A DNA stretch of 64,000 nt from Dechloromonas agitata is5 (GTDB taxonomy: Bacteria; Pseudomonadota; Gammaproteobacteria; Burkholderiales; Rhodocyclaceae). A model generated the notes under the pieces. That model saw nothing but the letters and a program-made list of their open reading frames with translations. It had not been told where the DNA came from and did no database searches. The position numbers were made by a program, and so were the translations under genes. Positions 9,134-17,995 of this stretch are shown piece by piece. The stretch lies in assembly GCF_000519045.1 (NCBI RefSeq), contig NZ_KI912532.1:2905867-2969866 (forward strand). The letters run 5' to 3'. Every line of letters starts with the position of its first letter. Position 1 is the stretch's first letter.

Positions 9134-9678
9134 CTCCTAAAATCCTGCTCAAAAAATGAGCGGACGAGTTAATCACCCTGGTCAATTTTCAGCGCGCACA
9201 ACCTCGCTTTTCTGGTCAGTTTTCAACGAGCGTCAACATACTTCCGTTACAAGCGGCTATTAGCGAACGTATTTGCAATAACGCAGGCTTGGGCTATGCG
9301 TGGTTTACATATGCTTGGACAACCAACGATTACCGGAGCGTAAAATGTAAGGATAGCTACAGCGGGTATGTCCCCTACGGTAGCCCCGTATATGTAAACG
9401 GTGACGTTATCGGAGTGCTCCTGGACATGGACAGCCACACGCTGGAATACTCTAAAAACGGGGTCCGGCAAGGCGTCGCCTTTACGGGAATTACCGCTAG
9501 AGCCTATTACCCTGGCGTTACAAAAGATGCCAACATGAAAAATCTGATGGTCGTGGAGGCCAACTTCGGCCAAGCTAATTTTCAGTACCCGGTGCCTGCC
9601 GGCTTCAACGCAGGCCTCTGGTAGCCAGCCGGCGCGAGCGAAGGTCACAAGCCATTTTAACTAGCTGCTGGACTGGGC

Positions 9679-11514
9679 CTATGCTTCGAAATACAAAATA
9701 TCTTCAGGTTCATACGCTTTGCTCACCAGCCCCAGGCGCATAGCAGGTGTTTTCTTATCCTTGCCCGTCACTTCGACAAAGTTATGCATAACCCGGTAGA
9801 TGTCCAATAGCTTGCCTACCATTGCCGGGTTGTAGGGGTTATAGCCGTACCACGTCCGCCGCCCCTTGCTCGCCGTCAGTAAGGGGCGTTCTAGCGGATT
9901 GATGCTGCGTCGGATGCGCTGGAAGAAGTTGTCGATGGCTGAAAGGCTCGCCTTCAGAAAGAGACGAGCTTGATGCTCTTCTTCGTAATCAGGCTTCTCC
10001 CTACGCAGGTCAGTCAGCCAACACATGGCCTTAGCTGGCTCTAGCATCGTTGGTAACGGATGCGATGCCCAGCGGTCTTCCCATTTGCCGATGGCCTGCG
10101 CTTGCGCTATGGCTTCGCGCATCAGCAACACCTCTATCGCCGCGTCCGAGAGCTTGTCGTTTGCCGCCTTCGTCTTCTTGAATTCGGACAATGACCGATT
10201 GACGAGGGCGCGCTTCTTGTCGACCGTCATCTCCTTGGCTATGCGAACGAAGAACGCATCGACCCGTTTCTGTTGGATGTCCTCGGCAAACGCGGCAAAG
10301 CAGGCTGCTCGTATGCCCGAATCTTGGTCAAGAAAGAATCGTAGCTTTTCGACTCCGGCCAGTTGTTGTTTCAAGAACTGGAAATGCCCGTAAAGCGAAT
10401 ATTCCTCACGCACTTGCATCCCCGCCTTCTCCGGCAGCTTCTGGTCCTCGTCCTTGAGTTCCGATACCTCGCTATCTTCGCGTGCTCCAGCCGCTTCATA
10501 GGCATCTCCGATAAGGTCGGGCAGCGCATTGCTGACCGGACCTTTGGCCGCCTTTGCCGCCTTCCGGCTGCGCTCCTTTGCCGCGTCCTGCAGGGCTTCT
10601 TCGTAATCGGAAGCGAGCCAGAGCCGAGCATACTTTCGGTGAGGATATGGCAGCGTCTGGTCAGCTACGTCGGCAGCGTCTTGCTCGATAGTCACCGGGT
10701 CTCGTTCGGGGTCAAAATTCAGATGCATGCCGAAAACGTAGCCTGTGGTGTTATCCGCACTACCCACCGCCCGTAGGATAATGTTTCGGCGGTCGTTGTC
10801 CCGGCTCCAATTCACCATGTAATCCTGACGGTCCACGCTGATGTAGAGGCGGGAGCGAGCCAACGTCGGCAGTTCCCGCTCGCGAGCAGCAGCGAAGGCC
10901 ATACATTGCCGGTGCAAGAAGTCGATTTTTCCGTATAGAGTGACTGCGTTAAGCCCAGTGACCTTGGCAATACGGCGAATTGGCATCTTGTTGGTCAGGG
11001 CCAACAGGATGGTCTTGTTGAGGTGAGTGATACGCTGCTTCTTGGTGGCCCGGCCACCCACTGCAAACGTCCGTTTACAGTGCTTGCAGCGGTACCGAGG
11101 TGTTCCGGCGTTGGTTACCCCAAAGCGATAATAGGCATTCGCGGTAGAAACCGGCACAGCGTGGTTGGCACACTCCGCATTGGGGCAACTCGCTGGTTCG
11201 GACGGCAACAGGTAGCGCGCAAAGCGCCGATATTCCTCTACCACGGCCAGGTTGCTCTTCAGAGAGAAGGTCTCTTCGCAGAGCAGACACTTCAGTGCCG
11301 GGCGGTTCTTTCCCACCCCAACAAGCGAGTAAGCCGTGCCTGGAGTTGTTGCTAGTTCCGTGCCCTTGCGCCGGGTGTGCTTAACGATGTTCGCCGGAAC
11401 CCCGAAGTTGGCACAGGCTGGATTTTTGCAGAAATTCACGTCCAAACCTGCTACGGCAGGTGGCACCGGTGTGGCCTTGGCGGCCGAGTTCGACGCGGAA
11501 GAATTTACTGCCAA
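9679..11514 (-). CDS. Putative DDE transposase of the outer transposon, with N-terminal zinc ribbons
   Basis: 611 residues. The N-terminal third has three Cys pairs arranged like zinc ribbons (CKNPAC near 29, CLLCEE near 77, CPNAEC near 109 and YRCKHCKRTF near 140), then a helix-turn-helix (MPIRRIAKVTGLNAVTLY). The central region has candidate catalytic acids in ISVDRQDYMVNW, WLASDYEEA and FFLDQDSG. The C-terminus ends IDNFFQRIRRSI...KKTPAMRLGLV, like IS1/IS1595-type transposases. The start appears to be TTG at 11514 with an AGGGGA ribosome site 7 bases upstream. That the protein lies between perfect inverted repeats is the main reason to call it a transposase; the family and exact catalytic residues are inference. 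Confidence 0.72.
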   Translation of the reverse strand: MAVNSSASNSAAKATPVPPAVAGLDVNFCKNPACANFGVPANIVKHTRRKGTELATTPGTAYSLVGVGKNRPALKCLLCEETFSLKSNLAVVEEYRRFARYLLPSEPASCPNAECANHAVPVSTANAYYRFGVTNAGTPRYRCKHCKRTFAVGGRATKKQRITHLNKTILLALTNKMPIRRIAKVTGLNAVTLYGKIDFLHRQCMAFAAARERELPTLARSRLYISVDRQDYMVNWSRDNDRRNIILRAVGSADNTTGYVFGMHLNFDPERDPVTIEQDAADVADQTLPYPHRKYARLWLASDYEEALQDAAKERSRKAAKAAKGPVSNALPDLIGDAYEAAGAREDSEVSELKDEDQKLPEKAGMQVREEYSLYGHFQFLKQQLAGVEKLRFFLDQDSGIRAACFAAFAEDIQQKRVDAFFVRIAKEMTVDKKRALVNRSLSEFKKTKAANDKLSDAAIEVLLMREAIAQAQAIGKWEDRWASHPLPTMLEPAKAMCWLTDLRREKPDYEEEHQARLFLKASLSAIDNFFQRIRRSINPLERPLLTASKGRRTWYGYNPYNPAMVGKLLDIYRVMHNFVEVTGKDKKTPAMRLGLVSKAYEPEDILYFEA

Positions 11515-11519
11515 TGAAG

Positions 11520-11554
11520 AATCCCCTATAAGTCATTGAGACCTATAGGGGATT
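11520..11554 (-). promoter_or_regulatory. Hairpin covering the transposase ribosome-binding site
   Basis: On the minus strand AATCCCCTATA, a 13-base loop and TATAGGGGATT form an 11-bp perfect stem. The 3' arm contains the AGGGGA Shine-Dalgarno of the transposase TTG start. A transcript entering from outside the element would fold and hide the site, as in IS10 and IS50 read-through control. That function is inferred. Confidence 0.65.
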
Positions 11555-11574
11555 TTAATGATTCGTTACCGAGT

Positions 11575-11599
11575 TTTCAACACGATAACTTAACGCCTA
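11575..11599 (-). repeat. Right terminal inverted repeat of the outer transposon
   Basis: Perfect reverse complement of 6047-6071 over 25 bases; followed directly by the 12-bp direct repeat at 11600-11611. Confidence 0.92.
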
Positions 11600-11622
11600 G
11601 GTCGATTCGACCGGCTTTTTTG
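11600..11622 (+). terminator. Right half of the interrupted terminator, with target duplication
   Basis: GGTCGATTCGAC is the second copy of the target duplication, followed by CGGCTTTTTT, the 3' arm and T-run of the terminator whose 5' arm is at 6027-6039. On its own this half has no complete stem. Confidence 0.82.
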
Positions 11623-11643
11623 TGCCTTGCTCGCTGCGGCGCG

Positions 11644-11853
11644 TTATTCGCCGAAGAAATTCACGTCGTACGGATACGGTTTCTGGGGCACCTTCGACTC
11701 GGCGTTGCGCACCGTCGTCTCGACATCCTGCTTCTTGTCCCACCACAGGGCGCGACCAGCTTTCTGGTCCTCGACCCACTCGGGGTGCTTTGCCAGTTGT
11801 TCGTTCATCCAGTCCTGATGGTCGGACGTATACGTCGAATTGACCTGACCCAT
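11644..11853 (-). CDS. DUF3460 family small protein
   Basis: 69 residues starting MGQVNSTYTSDHQDWMNEQL and containing RALWWDKK, a pattern typical of the DUF3460 family found in betaproteobacteria. Highly charged, no signal peptide, probably cytoplasmic; function unknown. A GAGG ribosome site lies close upstream of the ATG at 11853. It lies downstream of the DUF3567 gene on the same strand. Confidence 0.8.
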   Translation of the reverse strand: MGQVNSTYTSDHQDWMNEQLAKHPEWVEDQKAGRALWWDKKQDVETTVRNAESKVPQKPYPYDVNFFGE

Positions 11854-11902
11854 ATCCTCAAATCCCTCGAAAGTTCAAAGCAATGGGCGCGATTCTAGCA
11901 TG

Positions 11903-12136
11903 TCAGTGGAAGACGATGGGGCGCGCTTCACCGGCACAGTAGCCATCGAGAAACGCGTCGATGGTTTCCTCGTCGCGCTCGGCTTCCGGGATTTCCTCGA
12001 TGGCCAGGCGGAAGTGCCGGGCATGCGGCCCGTGCAGGAAGAGAATGCGGCCCGCCGACTTGTCCAGCAACTCGAAACCCATCAGTCGCGGGTAGGCCAG
12101 CACCGAGTAATGTTCGCTGTTGTAGAAAACGTTCAT
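11903..12136 (-). CDS. DUF3567 family small protein
   Basis: 77 residues, MNVFYNSEHYSVLAYPR at the start and a FELLDKSAGRILFLHG core, resembling the DUF3567 family of betaproteobacteria. The C-terminal third is acidic (EEIPEAERDEETIDAF). AAGGAG lies 10 bases before the ATG at 12136. Function unknown. It probably forms a two-gene unit with the following DUF3460 gene. Confidence 0.78.
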   Translation of the reverse strand: MNVFYNSEHYSVLAYPRLMGFELLDKSAGRILFLHGPHARHFRLAIEEIPEAERDEETIDAFLDGYCAGEARPIVFH

Positions 12137-12222
12137 GGCACAACTCCTTTCACGATCCCCACAGCCCTATTTACGGCCAGCCACCCGCTTTCTCAAGGGA
12201 ATCGGCTGAAATTTCGTGCCGC

Positions 12223-13506
12223 TTACGGATAGAGCCCGCGTGTCGCCCGCGCCGCCAGCACCCGGCTGCAACCGATCACAAAGGCTGCCGTGCGCAGCGA
12301 CAACTGGCGCTCCTTGGCCAATTGCCAGACGGCCGCAAACGCCTCGGCCATGATGCGGTCGAGACGGGCGTTGATTTCCTCCTCGCTCCAGAAAAAGCTG
12401 GAAAAATCCTGCACCCATTCGAAGTAGCTGACCGTGACGCCACCCGCGTTGGCCAGCACGTCGGGAACCACCGTCACGCCCCGCTCGGCCAGGATAGCCT
12501 CGGCTTCCGGGGTAGTCGGGCCGTTGGCACCTTCGACGACGATGCGTGCCGCGACCTGCTCGGCGTTGTAGCGGTTGATCTGCGACTCCAGTGCCGCGGG
12601 CACCAGGAACTCACAGGGCAGCGCCCAGAATTCGGCGTTGGCCAGGGTTTGCGTATCCGGTGCGCCCTGCAGGGTGCCATTCGCTGCATGAAAAGCCTTG
12701 AGGGCCGAAACGTCCAGCCCGACCGGGTTATAGACCGTGCCGCTGACATCCTGCACGGCTATGACCTTGGCGCCGGCCTGGGCGAACATCCGGGCACTCG
12801 CCTCGCCGACATTGCCGAAACCCTGCACAATCACGCGCGCCCCTTCGATCGGCACATTGAGCCGCCGCGCCGCCTCGCGGGCCGTGACGAAGACGCCGCG
12901 CCCGGTAGCATCCTGCCGGCCGAGCGAGCCGCCCAGTGCCAGTGGCTTGCCGGTGACCACGCCGGTTACCGTGCGCCCTTCGCCCATCGAATAGGTATCC
13001 ATCATCCAGGCCATGGTCTGCGCGTTGGTGTTCATGTCCGGGGCGGGAATATCCTTGTCCGGCCCGATCATCGAACTGATTTCGCTGGTGTAGCGGCGAG
13101 TCAGGCGTTCCAGTTCCGAGGCATTGAGGTGGCGCGGATCGACCCGTATGCCACCCTTTGCCCCGCCGAACGGCACATTGACCACGGCGTTCTTGATGGT
13201 CATCCAACCGGACAGTGCCATCACTTCCGACAGCGTCACGTCCTGGTGATAGCGGATGCCGCCCTTGCCCGGCCCGCGCGAGGTGTTGTGATGCACGCGA
13301 TAGCCTTCGAAGTGGGCGATCTCGCCACTATCGAGACGGATCGGCACATCGACGATCAGCGAGCGCTTGGGCCGGCGCAGGGTTTCCACCCAGGGTTGCA
13401 GTGCCGGCTCCACCAGCGGTGCAACCTGTTCGATCTGGTGCAGAAAAATGCGCCAGGGGCCGATGTTTTCGGAGGAAATATAGGAAGGCAGTTCGGTCTG
13501 CGTCAT
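12223..13506 (-). CDS. gdhA: Glutamate dehydrogenase (Glu/Leu/Phe/Val family)
   Basis: 427-residue oxidoreductase interconverting glutamate and 2-oxoglutarate plus ammonia with NAD(P). The substrate-binding lysine region is [15 protein letters not shown], with [10 protein letters not shown] before it; the dinucleotide fold is [14 protein letters not shown]. The ATG at 13506 has GGTGAG upstream. It begins 11 bases after putA ends, so the operon would convert proline to glutamate and on to 2-oxoglutarate. The catabolic direction is inferred from this context. Coenzyme specificity cannot be read. Confidence 0.92.
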   Translation of the reverse strand: MTQTELPSYISSENIGPWRIFLHQIEQVAPLVEPALQPWVETLRRPKRSLIVDVPIRLDSGEIAHFEGYRVHHNTSRGPGKGGIRYHQDVTLSEVMALSGWMTIKNAVVNVPFGGAKGGIRVDPRHLNASELERLTRRYTSEISSMIGPDKDIPAPDMNTNAQTMAWMMDTYSMGEGRTVTGVVTGKPLALGGSLGRQDATGRGVFVTAREAARRLNVPIEGARVIVQGFGNVGEASARMFAQAGAKVIAVQDVSGTVYNPVGLDVSALKAFHAANGTLQGAPDTQTLANAEFWALPCEFLVPAALESQINRYNAEQVAARIVVEGANGPTTPEAEAILAERGVTVVPDVLANAGGVTVSYFEWVQDFSSFFWSEEEINARLDRIMAEAFAAVWQLAKERQLSLRTAAFVIGCSRVLAARATRGLYP

Positions 13507-13517
13507 GGTCTCACCTT

Positions 13518-16500
13518 TCATGCACCAAGCGTCATCAGGGTGGTATTGCCGCCGGCTGCGGTGGTGTTGATGCTGACCACGCGTTCGACGACCATGCGAT
13601 ACAAAGGATAACCCTCGGCCGATTCCGTGAAAACCGGGATCAGCGGGCCATCTTCGGCAGCCACACTGAACCGCAGGGCGGGATCGTCGCTGGCCAGCAG
13701 CACACCAGCCAACCCCGACAAGGCCTGGCGGGAACGGAACTCGATCCGGATCGCCAGTTCCGGCGGCAAGCGGGCCGCCACATCGCGCGACAAGGTCGTA
13801 TCGACCAACACAGGCCGGTTGCCGGTGGCCAGCACCGCCGCCAGTTGCCGCAACAGCCCATCTTCCTGCGCAGCAACACACAACATGCGCCCGCGCGGAG
13901 CAAAGCGCAGTTCGTTGCACTCGCCGGTCGGGCCGGGCAAGACAAGCCGGGTCTGCAGCAAACTATCCTCGGCATATCGGGTGCATAGCTGGGCGAGATC
14001 GTGCCGATGGCTATCGACAGCCCATTCGGCAAAACGCTGGAAAAGCAGCGGCGGATCGCACAAGCCATCCGCCTCGCGTTGGCTGAGCATGGCCGGCAAG
14101 ACCTGCCCATGCTCGGCCAGGCGATGCAGGTAGAGCGGCCCGCCGGCTTTCGGCCCGGTGCCGGACAAGCCCTCGCCGCCAAATGGCTGGACGCCGACCA
14201 CGGCACCGACCATATTCCGATTGACGTACAGGTTGCCTACCTGCGCCCGCTCCCGGATGGCCTCGATGGTTTCATCGATGCGGCTGTGGATGCCCATGGT
14301 CAGGCCGTAGCCGGCGGCGTTGATCTGTTCGAGCAGGTGCGGCAGCTTGTCGCCACCGAAACGCAGGACATGCACCACCGGGCCGAACACCTCACCGTGC
14401 AGATCGGCCAGTGCGTCAATTTCGATCAGGGTCGGTGGCACGAAGCAGCCGGCGGCACAGTCGGCCGGCAGGGGCAACTGGAAAACAGCCCGACCCAGGG
14501 CGCGCATACGGTCGATGTGGGCCAGCAGGCGGCGACGGGCCTCCTCGTCGATGACCGGGCCGATATCGGTGCCCAGTTCGGCCGGGTCGCCAATGCGCAA
14601 CTCCTGCATCGCCGCCTTCAGCATGACGAGCGTGCGGTCGGCAATGTCGGTCTGCAGGCACAGCACGCGCAAGGCGGAGCAGCGTTGGCCGGCGCTGTCG
14701 AAGCCGGAAACCAGGACGTCCTGTACCACCTGCTCGGGCAGCGCCGACGAATCGACGATCATGGCGTTCTGCCCGCCCGTCTCGGCGATCAGGCGCGCCC
14801 CGCCGCGTTCGGCCAGGCTGCGGTTGATGCGCTGCGCCACTTCGGTCGAGCCAGTGAATACCACGCCCTTGACGCGCGGATCGGCCACCAGTCGTGCGCC
14901 CACCGTTTCCCCAGGGCCGGGCAGGAATTGCAGCACTTCGCGCGGGATACCGGCCTCGTGCAACAAGGTGACAGCCAGACCGGCGATCAATGGCGTTTGC
15001 TCGGCCGGCTTGGCGAGCACCGGGCTGCCGGCCGCCAGCGCCGCAACCACCTCGCCCATAAAGATGGCGAGCGGAAAATTCCACGGGCTGATGCAGACCA
15101 CCGGCCCAGGCGCTACTCCGGCATCGGCAAAGGCATCGGAGAGCAGTTGCTGGGCGTAGTAGCGGCAAAAATCGACCGCCTCGCGCACTTCACCAACGGC
15201 ATTACCCCAGGTCTTGCCGGCCTCGCGCACGCACAGCCCAAGCAATTCCGGCCGGTGCGCCTCGAGCAGATCGGCCGCCCGCAGCAGGATGGCAGCCCGT
15301 GTCGCCGCCGGAACGGCATGCCACCCAGGTGCTGCCCGCTCGGCATTGGCCAGTGCCAGTTCCAGCGTCGGCCCGTCCGCATCGAGCACCCCGCCGAGCA
15401 CGTCACTGCGACGGGCCGGATTGGTGATGGGCAAGCCCTGGCCGTCGGGCGTGGCGCCCGGCACCAGCGGCCCGACTTGCCACTGGCGTGAGGACAGCAC
15501 ATGCAATTGGTCGGTAGTGGCTGAGATGCTGCACTCGTCGGACAGGTCGAGGCCCTGCGAATTGACCCGCCCGGCACCGTAGATGCCGCCCGGCAACGGA
15601 ATCGCCGAATGCCGGCTACCGCCGCCCAGCCGGGCTTGCGCCAGGGGATCCTCGACCAGTTCGTCGATGGACACCGCCGCATCGACGATGCGATTGACGA
15701 AGGACGAATTGGCACCGTTTTCGAGCAACCGACGCACCAGATAGGGCAACAGGGTTTCGTGCGTACCGACCGGTGCGTAGATGCGGCAAGGCCGCCCGGC
15801 AACCACCACGTTGTCGTAGAGCGGCTCGCCCATGCCGTGCAGGCATTGGAACTCGTAGTCATCGACGCCACGCGCCCGGGCCATTTCGGCCACCGTCGCC
15901 AGGGTGTGGGCGTTGTGCGTGGCGAACTGGGCAAAGATTGCATCCGGTGCGGCCAGCAGGCGGTCGGCACAGGCCAGGTAGGAGAGATCAGAATGCGCCT
16001 TGCGCGTGAAAACCGGGTAGTCGGCCAGGCCATCCACCTGGGCGCGCTTGATTTCGCTATCCCAGTAAGCGCCCTTGACCAGGCGAACCATGAAGCGACG
16101 GCCGGTGCGGCGAGCGAGGGCGATCAGCTCATCGATCACGAACGGGCAACGCTTCTGATAGGCCTGCACGACAAAGCCCAGGCCATCCCAGCCGGCCAGC
16201 GTGGCATCCTCGGCCAGCGCGACGAACAGGTCGAGCGACAGCTCCAGGCGGTCGGCCTCCTCGGCGTCGATATTGAGGCCGATGTCGTATTGGCGTGCCA
16301 GACGGCACAAATCGGCCAGGCGCGGCAGCAGTTCGGCCATCACCCGGTCGCGCTGGCTGCGTACGTAGCGAGGATGCAGGGCCGACAGCTTGACCGAAAT
16401 GCCCGGCCCGTCCTTGACGCCCCGCCCGCCACTGGCCGCGCCAATGGCGTGGATGGCCGTGCTGTAGGCCGCGGCATAGCGTGCAGCATCAGCTGCTGTC

Positions 16501-17108
16501 AGCGCCGCTTCGCCAAGCATGTCGAAGGAATGGCGATAGCCGCGCGCCTCGTTGTTTCGGCTACGCGCCAACGCCGAGGCGATGTCCTCGCCCATCACGA
16601 ACTGCTGGCCGAGCAGGCGCATCGCGAAATCGACGCCACGCCGGATCAGCGGTTCGCCGCCCCTGGCCAGCAGGCGGTTCAAAGCGCCGCCCAGCGCGTT
16701 GTGCGATTGGGTGGCGACCAGCTTGCCGGTCAGCATCAGGCCCCAGGTGGCAGCATTGACGAATAGCGACGGGCTGCCGCCGAGGTGCGATTTCCAGTCG
16801 CCCCGGCTGATCTTGTCGCGGATCAGGCGGTCGGCAGTGGCCGGGTCGGGAATGCGCAACAGGGCTTCGGCCAGACACATCAGGGCGACGCCTTCCTGGC
16901 TGGATAACGAAAACTCGTGCATCAGGTGATCGACGCCGCTGGCATGGCTGCGCTGTTGGCGAACGGCGGCCACCAGGCGCCGGGCTTCGGTGACGGCCGC
17001 CGCACGGTCGTAAGCCAGGGCTGCCACCTGATCGGCCAGCCGATTGACGCAAACAGCCTCGTCGGCCCGATAGGCGAGGCGCAAGGTGGCGCGGATTTCC
17101 GTGCTCAT
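13518..17108 (-). CDS. putA: Bifunctional proline dehydrogenase / P5C dehydrogenase PutA
   Basis: 1196 residues. The N-terminal half is the FAD proline dehydrogenase barrel ([45 protein letters not shown]). The second half is the NAD-dependent aldehyde dehydrogenase oxidising glutamate semialdehyde ([26 protein letters not shown], catalytic Cys near 810 in [11 protein letters not shown]). About 190 further C-terminal residues form the extra domain of long PutA proteins, ending [12 protein letters not shown]. The N-terminal ribbon-helix-helix repressor domain of E. coli PutA is absent, so regulation probably falls to the Lrp-type gene 10 bases upstream. Confidence 0.95.
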   Translation of the reverse strand: MSTEIRATLRLAYRADEAVCVNRLADQVAALAYDRAAAVTEARRLVAAVRQQRSHASGVDHLMHEFSLSSQEGVALMCLAEALLRIPDPATADRLIRDKISRGDWKSHLGGSPSLFVNAATWGLMLTGKLVATQSHNALGGALNRLLARGGEPLIRRGVDFAMRLLGQQFVMGEDIASALARSRNNEARGYRHSFDMLGEAALTAADAARYAAAYSTAIHAIGAASGGRGVKDGPGISVKLSALHPRYVRSQRDRVMAELLPRLADLCRLARQYDIGLNIDAEEADRLELSLDLFVALAEDATLAGWDGLGFVVQAYQKRCPFVIDELIALARRTGRRFMVRLVKGAYWDSEIKRAQVDGLADYPVFTRKAHSDLSYLACADRLLAAPDAIFAQFATHNAHTLATVAEMARARGVDDYEFQCLHGMGEPLYDNVVVAGRPCRIYAPVGTHETLLPYLVRRLLENGANSSFVNRIVDAAVSIDELVEDPLAQARLGGGSRHSAIPLPGGIYGAGRVNSQGLDLSDECSISATTDQLHVLSSRQWQVGPLVPGATPDGQGLPITNPARRSDVLGGVLDADGPTLELALANAERAAPGWHAVPAATRAAILLRAADLLEAHRPELLGLCVREAGKTWGNAVGEVREAVDFCRYYAQQLLSDAFADAGVAPGPVVCISPWNFPLAIFMGEVVAALAAGSPVLAKPAEQTPLIAGLAVTLLHEAGIPREVLQFLPGPGETVGARLVADPRVKGVVFTGSTEVAQRINRSLAERGGARLIAETGGQNAMIVDSSALPEQVVQDVLVSGFDSAGQRCSALRVLCLQTDIADRTLVMLKAAMQELRIGDPAELGTDIGPVIDEEARRRLLAHIDRMRALGRAVFQLPLPADCAAGCFVPPTLIEIDALADLHGEVFGPVVHVLRFGGDKLPHLLEQINAAGYGLTMGIHSRIDETIEAIRERAQVGNLYVNRNMVGAVVGVQPFGGEGLSGTGPKAGGPLYLHRLAEHGQVLPAMLSQREADGLCDPPLLFQRFAEWAVDSHRHDLAQLCTRYAEDSLLQTRLVLPGPTGECNELRFAPRGRMLCVAAQEDGLLRQLAAVLATGNRPVLVDTTLSRDVAARLPPELAIRIEFRSRQALSGLAGVLLASDDPALRFSVAAEDGPLIPVFTESAEGYPLYRMVVERVVSINTTAAGGNTTLMTLGA

Positions 17109-17118
17109 GGCCCCCTCC

Positions 17119-17601
17119 TCAAGTCTGGGGCTGCAAATGGCCCAGGCTCAGCGTGCCCGAGTCCTTGACCTCTTCCATCACCGGGTAGCTGTGCGTCTCG
17201 CGGATACCCGGGATGCCCGACAGTACGGCGCCGAGGAAGGTGCGATAGGCCGCCATGTCGGGAACGCGCACCTTGAGCAGGTAGTCGTAGCCGCCCGCCA
17301 CCATGTGGCATTCCTCGATTTCCGGGATGGCCCGCACGGCTTCGCGGAAGGCCTCGAACACGCTCTGCGAGGTGCGCTCGATGGCGATCTGCACGAACAC
17401 CGTCAGCCCCAGGCCGAGCGCCTGTGCCGACAAGCGGGCGACATAGCCGGTGATCAGCCCGGCCGCCTCCAGCGATTTGACACGCTCCAGGCAAGGCGTG
17501 GCGCTGAGGCCAACCTGCTTGGCCAGCGCGACATTGGTAATGCGGCCGTCGGCCTGCAAGGCGGCGAGGATATCTAGATCAATCTGATCGAGTTTGTGCA
17601 T
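17119..17601 (-). CDS. Lrp/AsnC family transcriptional regulator, probably of putA
   Basis: 160 residues with N-terminal winged helix (LDILAALQADGRITNVALAKQ, recognition helix LSATPCLERVKSLE) and a C-terminal RAM ligand-binding domain (VAGGYDYLLKVRVPDMAAY). The ATG at 17601 is preferred over a TTG 12 bases upstream because GGAGG sits five bases before it. It is the first gene of a regulator-putA-gdh operon, like the PutR/BkdR-type activators that respond to proline or other amino acids. Ligand is inferred from context. Confidence 0.88.
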   Translation of the reverse strand: MHKLDQIDLDILAALQADGRITNVALAKQVGLSATPCLERVKSLEAAGLITGYVARLSAQALGLGLTVFVQIAIERTSQSVFEAFREAVRAIPEIEECHMVAGGYDYLLKVRVPDMAAYRTFLGAVLSGIPGIRETHSYPVMEEVKDSGTLSLGHLQPQT

Positions 17602-17995
17602 GCAGTCCTCCAATGAGTTCGTTTAGCCAGTCGCCCGGCGGCAGGCAGCGGGGATATCCGCCCAGCAACCCGGCCAACCGGGCACAGCCAACACCGGCCG
17701 CAACCGACAACCAGAACAGTGACTCGCTCTACCATGGCACTCTCCGCTGGTGATTTATGCACTTCATGACGCTGTTTGCAGCAGCTTATTTGGGAAGAAA
17801 ATCAATTACAAGAATCTTCAACCAAATATTTTGTAGTTTTAAAAACACCCACCCAACGAATAACAACCCGGCAGGCGAATTCACTTTTTTAAGGAAAATA
17901 TACAGAACAATCATCTTTTTTGGCGCCCATTGGCACAGTCACTGGACTAGGCGTTATGCTGTGCCACCGCACTCAAACCATGGAGAGAGACAAGC
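17602..17995. other. Divergent intergenic region with AT-rich core
   Basis: 394 bases without a convincing gene between the Lrp-type regulator and the aminotransferase. Bases 17757-17930 are strongly AT-rich compared with the surroundings (TATTTTGTAGTTTTAAAAAC and TTTTTTAAGGAAAATATAC runs), suitable for Lrp-type binding and promoter opening. No hairpin or small coding gene stands out. Confidence 0.6.
17930..17960 (+). promoter_or_regulatory. Possible sigma-70 promoter of the aminotransferase
   Basis: TTGGCA at 17930-17935 and TATGCT at 17955-17960, separated by 19 bases, slightly longer than optimal. It would start transcription near 17967, leaving a short leader with GGAGAGAG before the GTG at 17996. 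Confidence 0.4.

Larger units (their letters stand above)
6653..9238. mobile_element. IS21-family insertion sequence
   Basis: 2586 bases, TGT...ACA ends, flanked by 6-bp duplications TACTTC at 6647-6652 and 9239-9244. Related ends are TGTCGGCGCGCGTT on the left and, reversed, TGTTGACGCTCGTT on the right. Repeated TTTGACC/TTTTGACC-type motifs (6663-6701 and 9178-9232) correspond to the multiple terminal transposase-binding sites of IS21. It carries overlapping istA and istB on the minus strand. Confidence 0.93.
6229..9624 (+). pseudogene. Secreted SPRY (B30.2-like) domain protein, split by IS21
   Basis: The 5' part (6229-6652) encodes an N-terminal signal peptide (MKPTLIKPLVAALALGAS, cleavage near ALAA) and the first SPRY strands (TTGKWYWELTI, YSEIGVLL). 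The 3' part (9245-9624) continues with GDVIGVLLDMDSHTLEYSKN, the canonical SPRY core. Removing 6653-9244 (the IS plus one TACTTC duplication) rejoins the two parts in frame, EIGV-LPLQAAISERICNN, as a 267-residue protein. SPRY domains bind proteins or peptides; the role of an exported SPRY protein inside a transposon is unknown. No enzyme motif is visible. The present copy makes at most a truncated product ending LLSARV. Confidence 0.85.
6047..11599. mobile_element. Outer transposon with zinc-ribbon DDE transposase and SPRY passenger, interrupted by IS21
   Basis: 5553 bases bounded by 25-bp perfect inverted repeats and flanked by 12-bp direct repeats GGTCGATTCGAC (6035-6046 and 11600-11611). 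Removing the nested IS21 copy and one of its 6-bp duplications leaves about 2961 bases with two convergent genes: a secreted SPRY protein (rightward) and a 611-residue transposase (leftward). Base composition is visibly lower in GC than the flanking core genes. I cannot place it in a named IS family. Confidence 0.88.

Noticed and set aside
6047..11599. Reading the outer TIR pair as a composite transposon made of two IS copies
   Set aside because: There is only one copy of each transposase and the TIRs are simple 25-bp ends, so it is a single element with a nested IS21, not two flanking IS.
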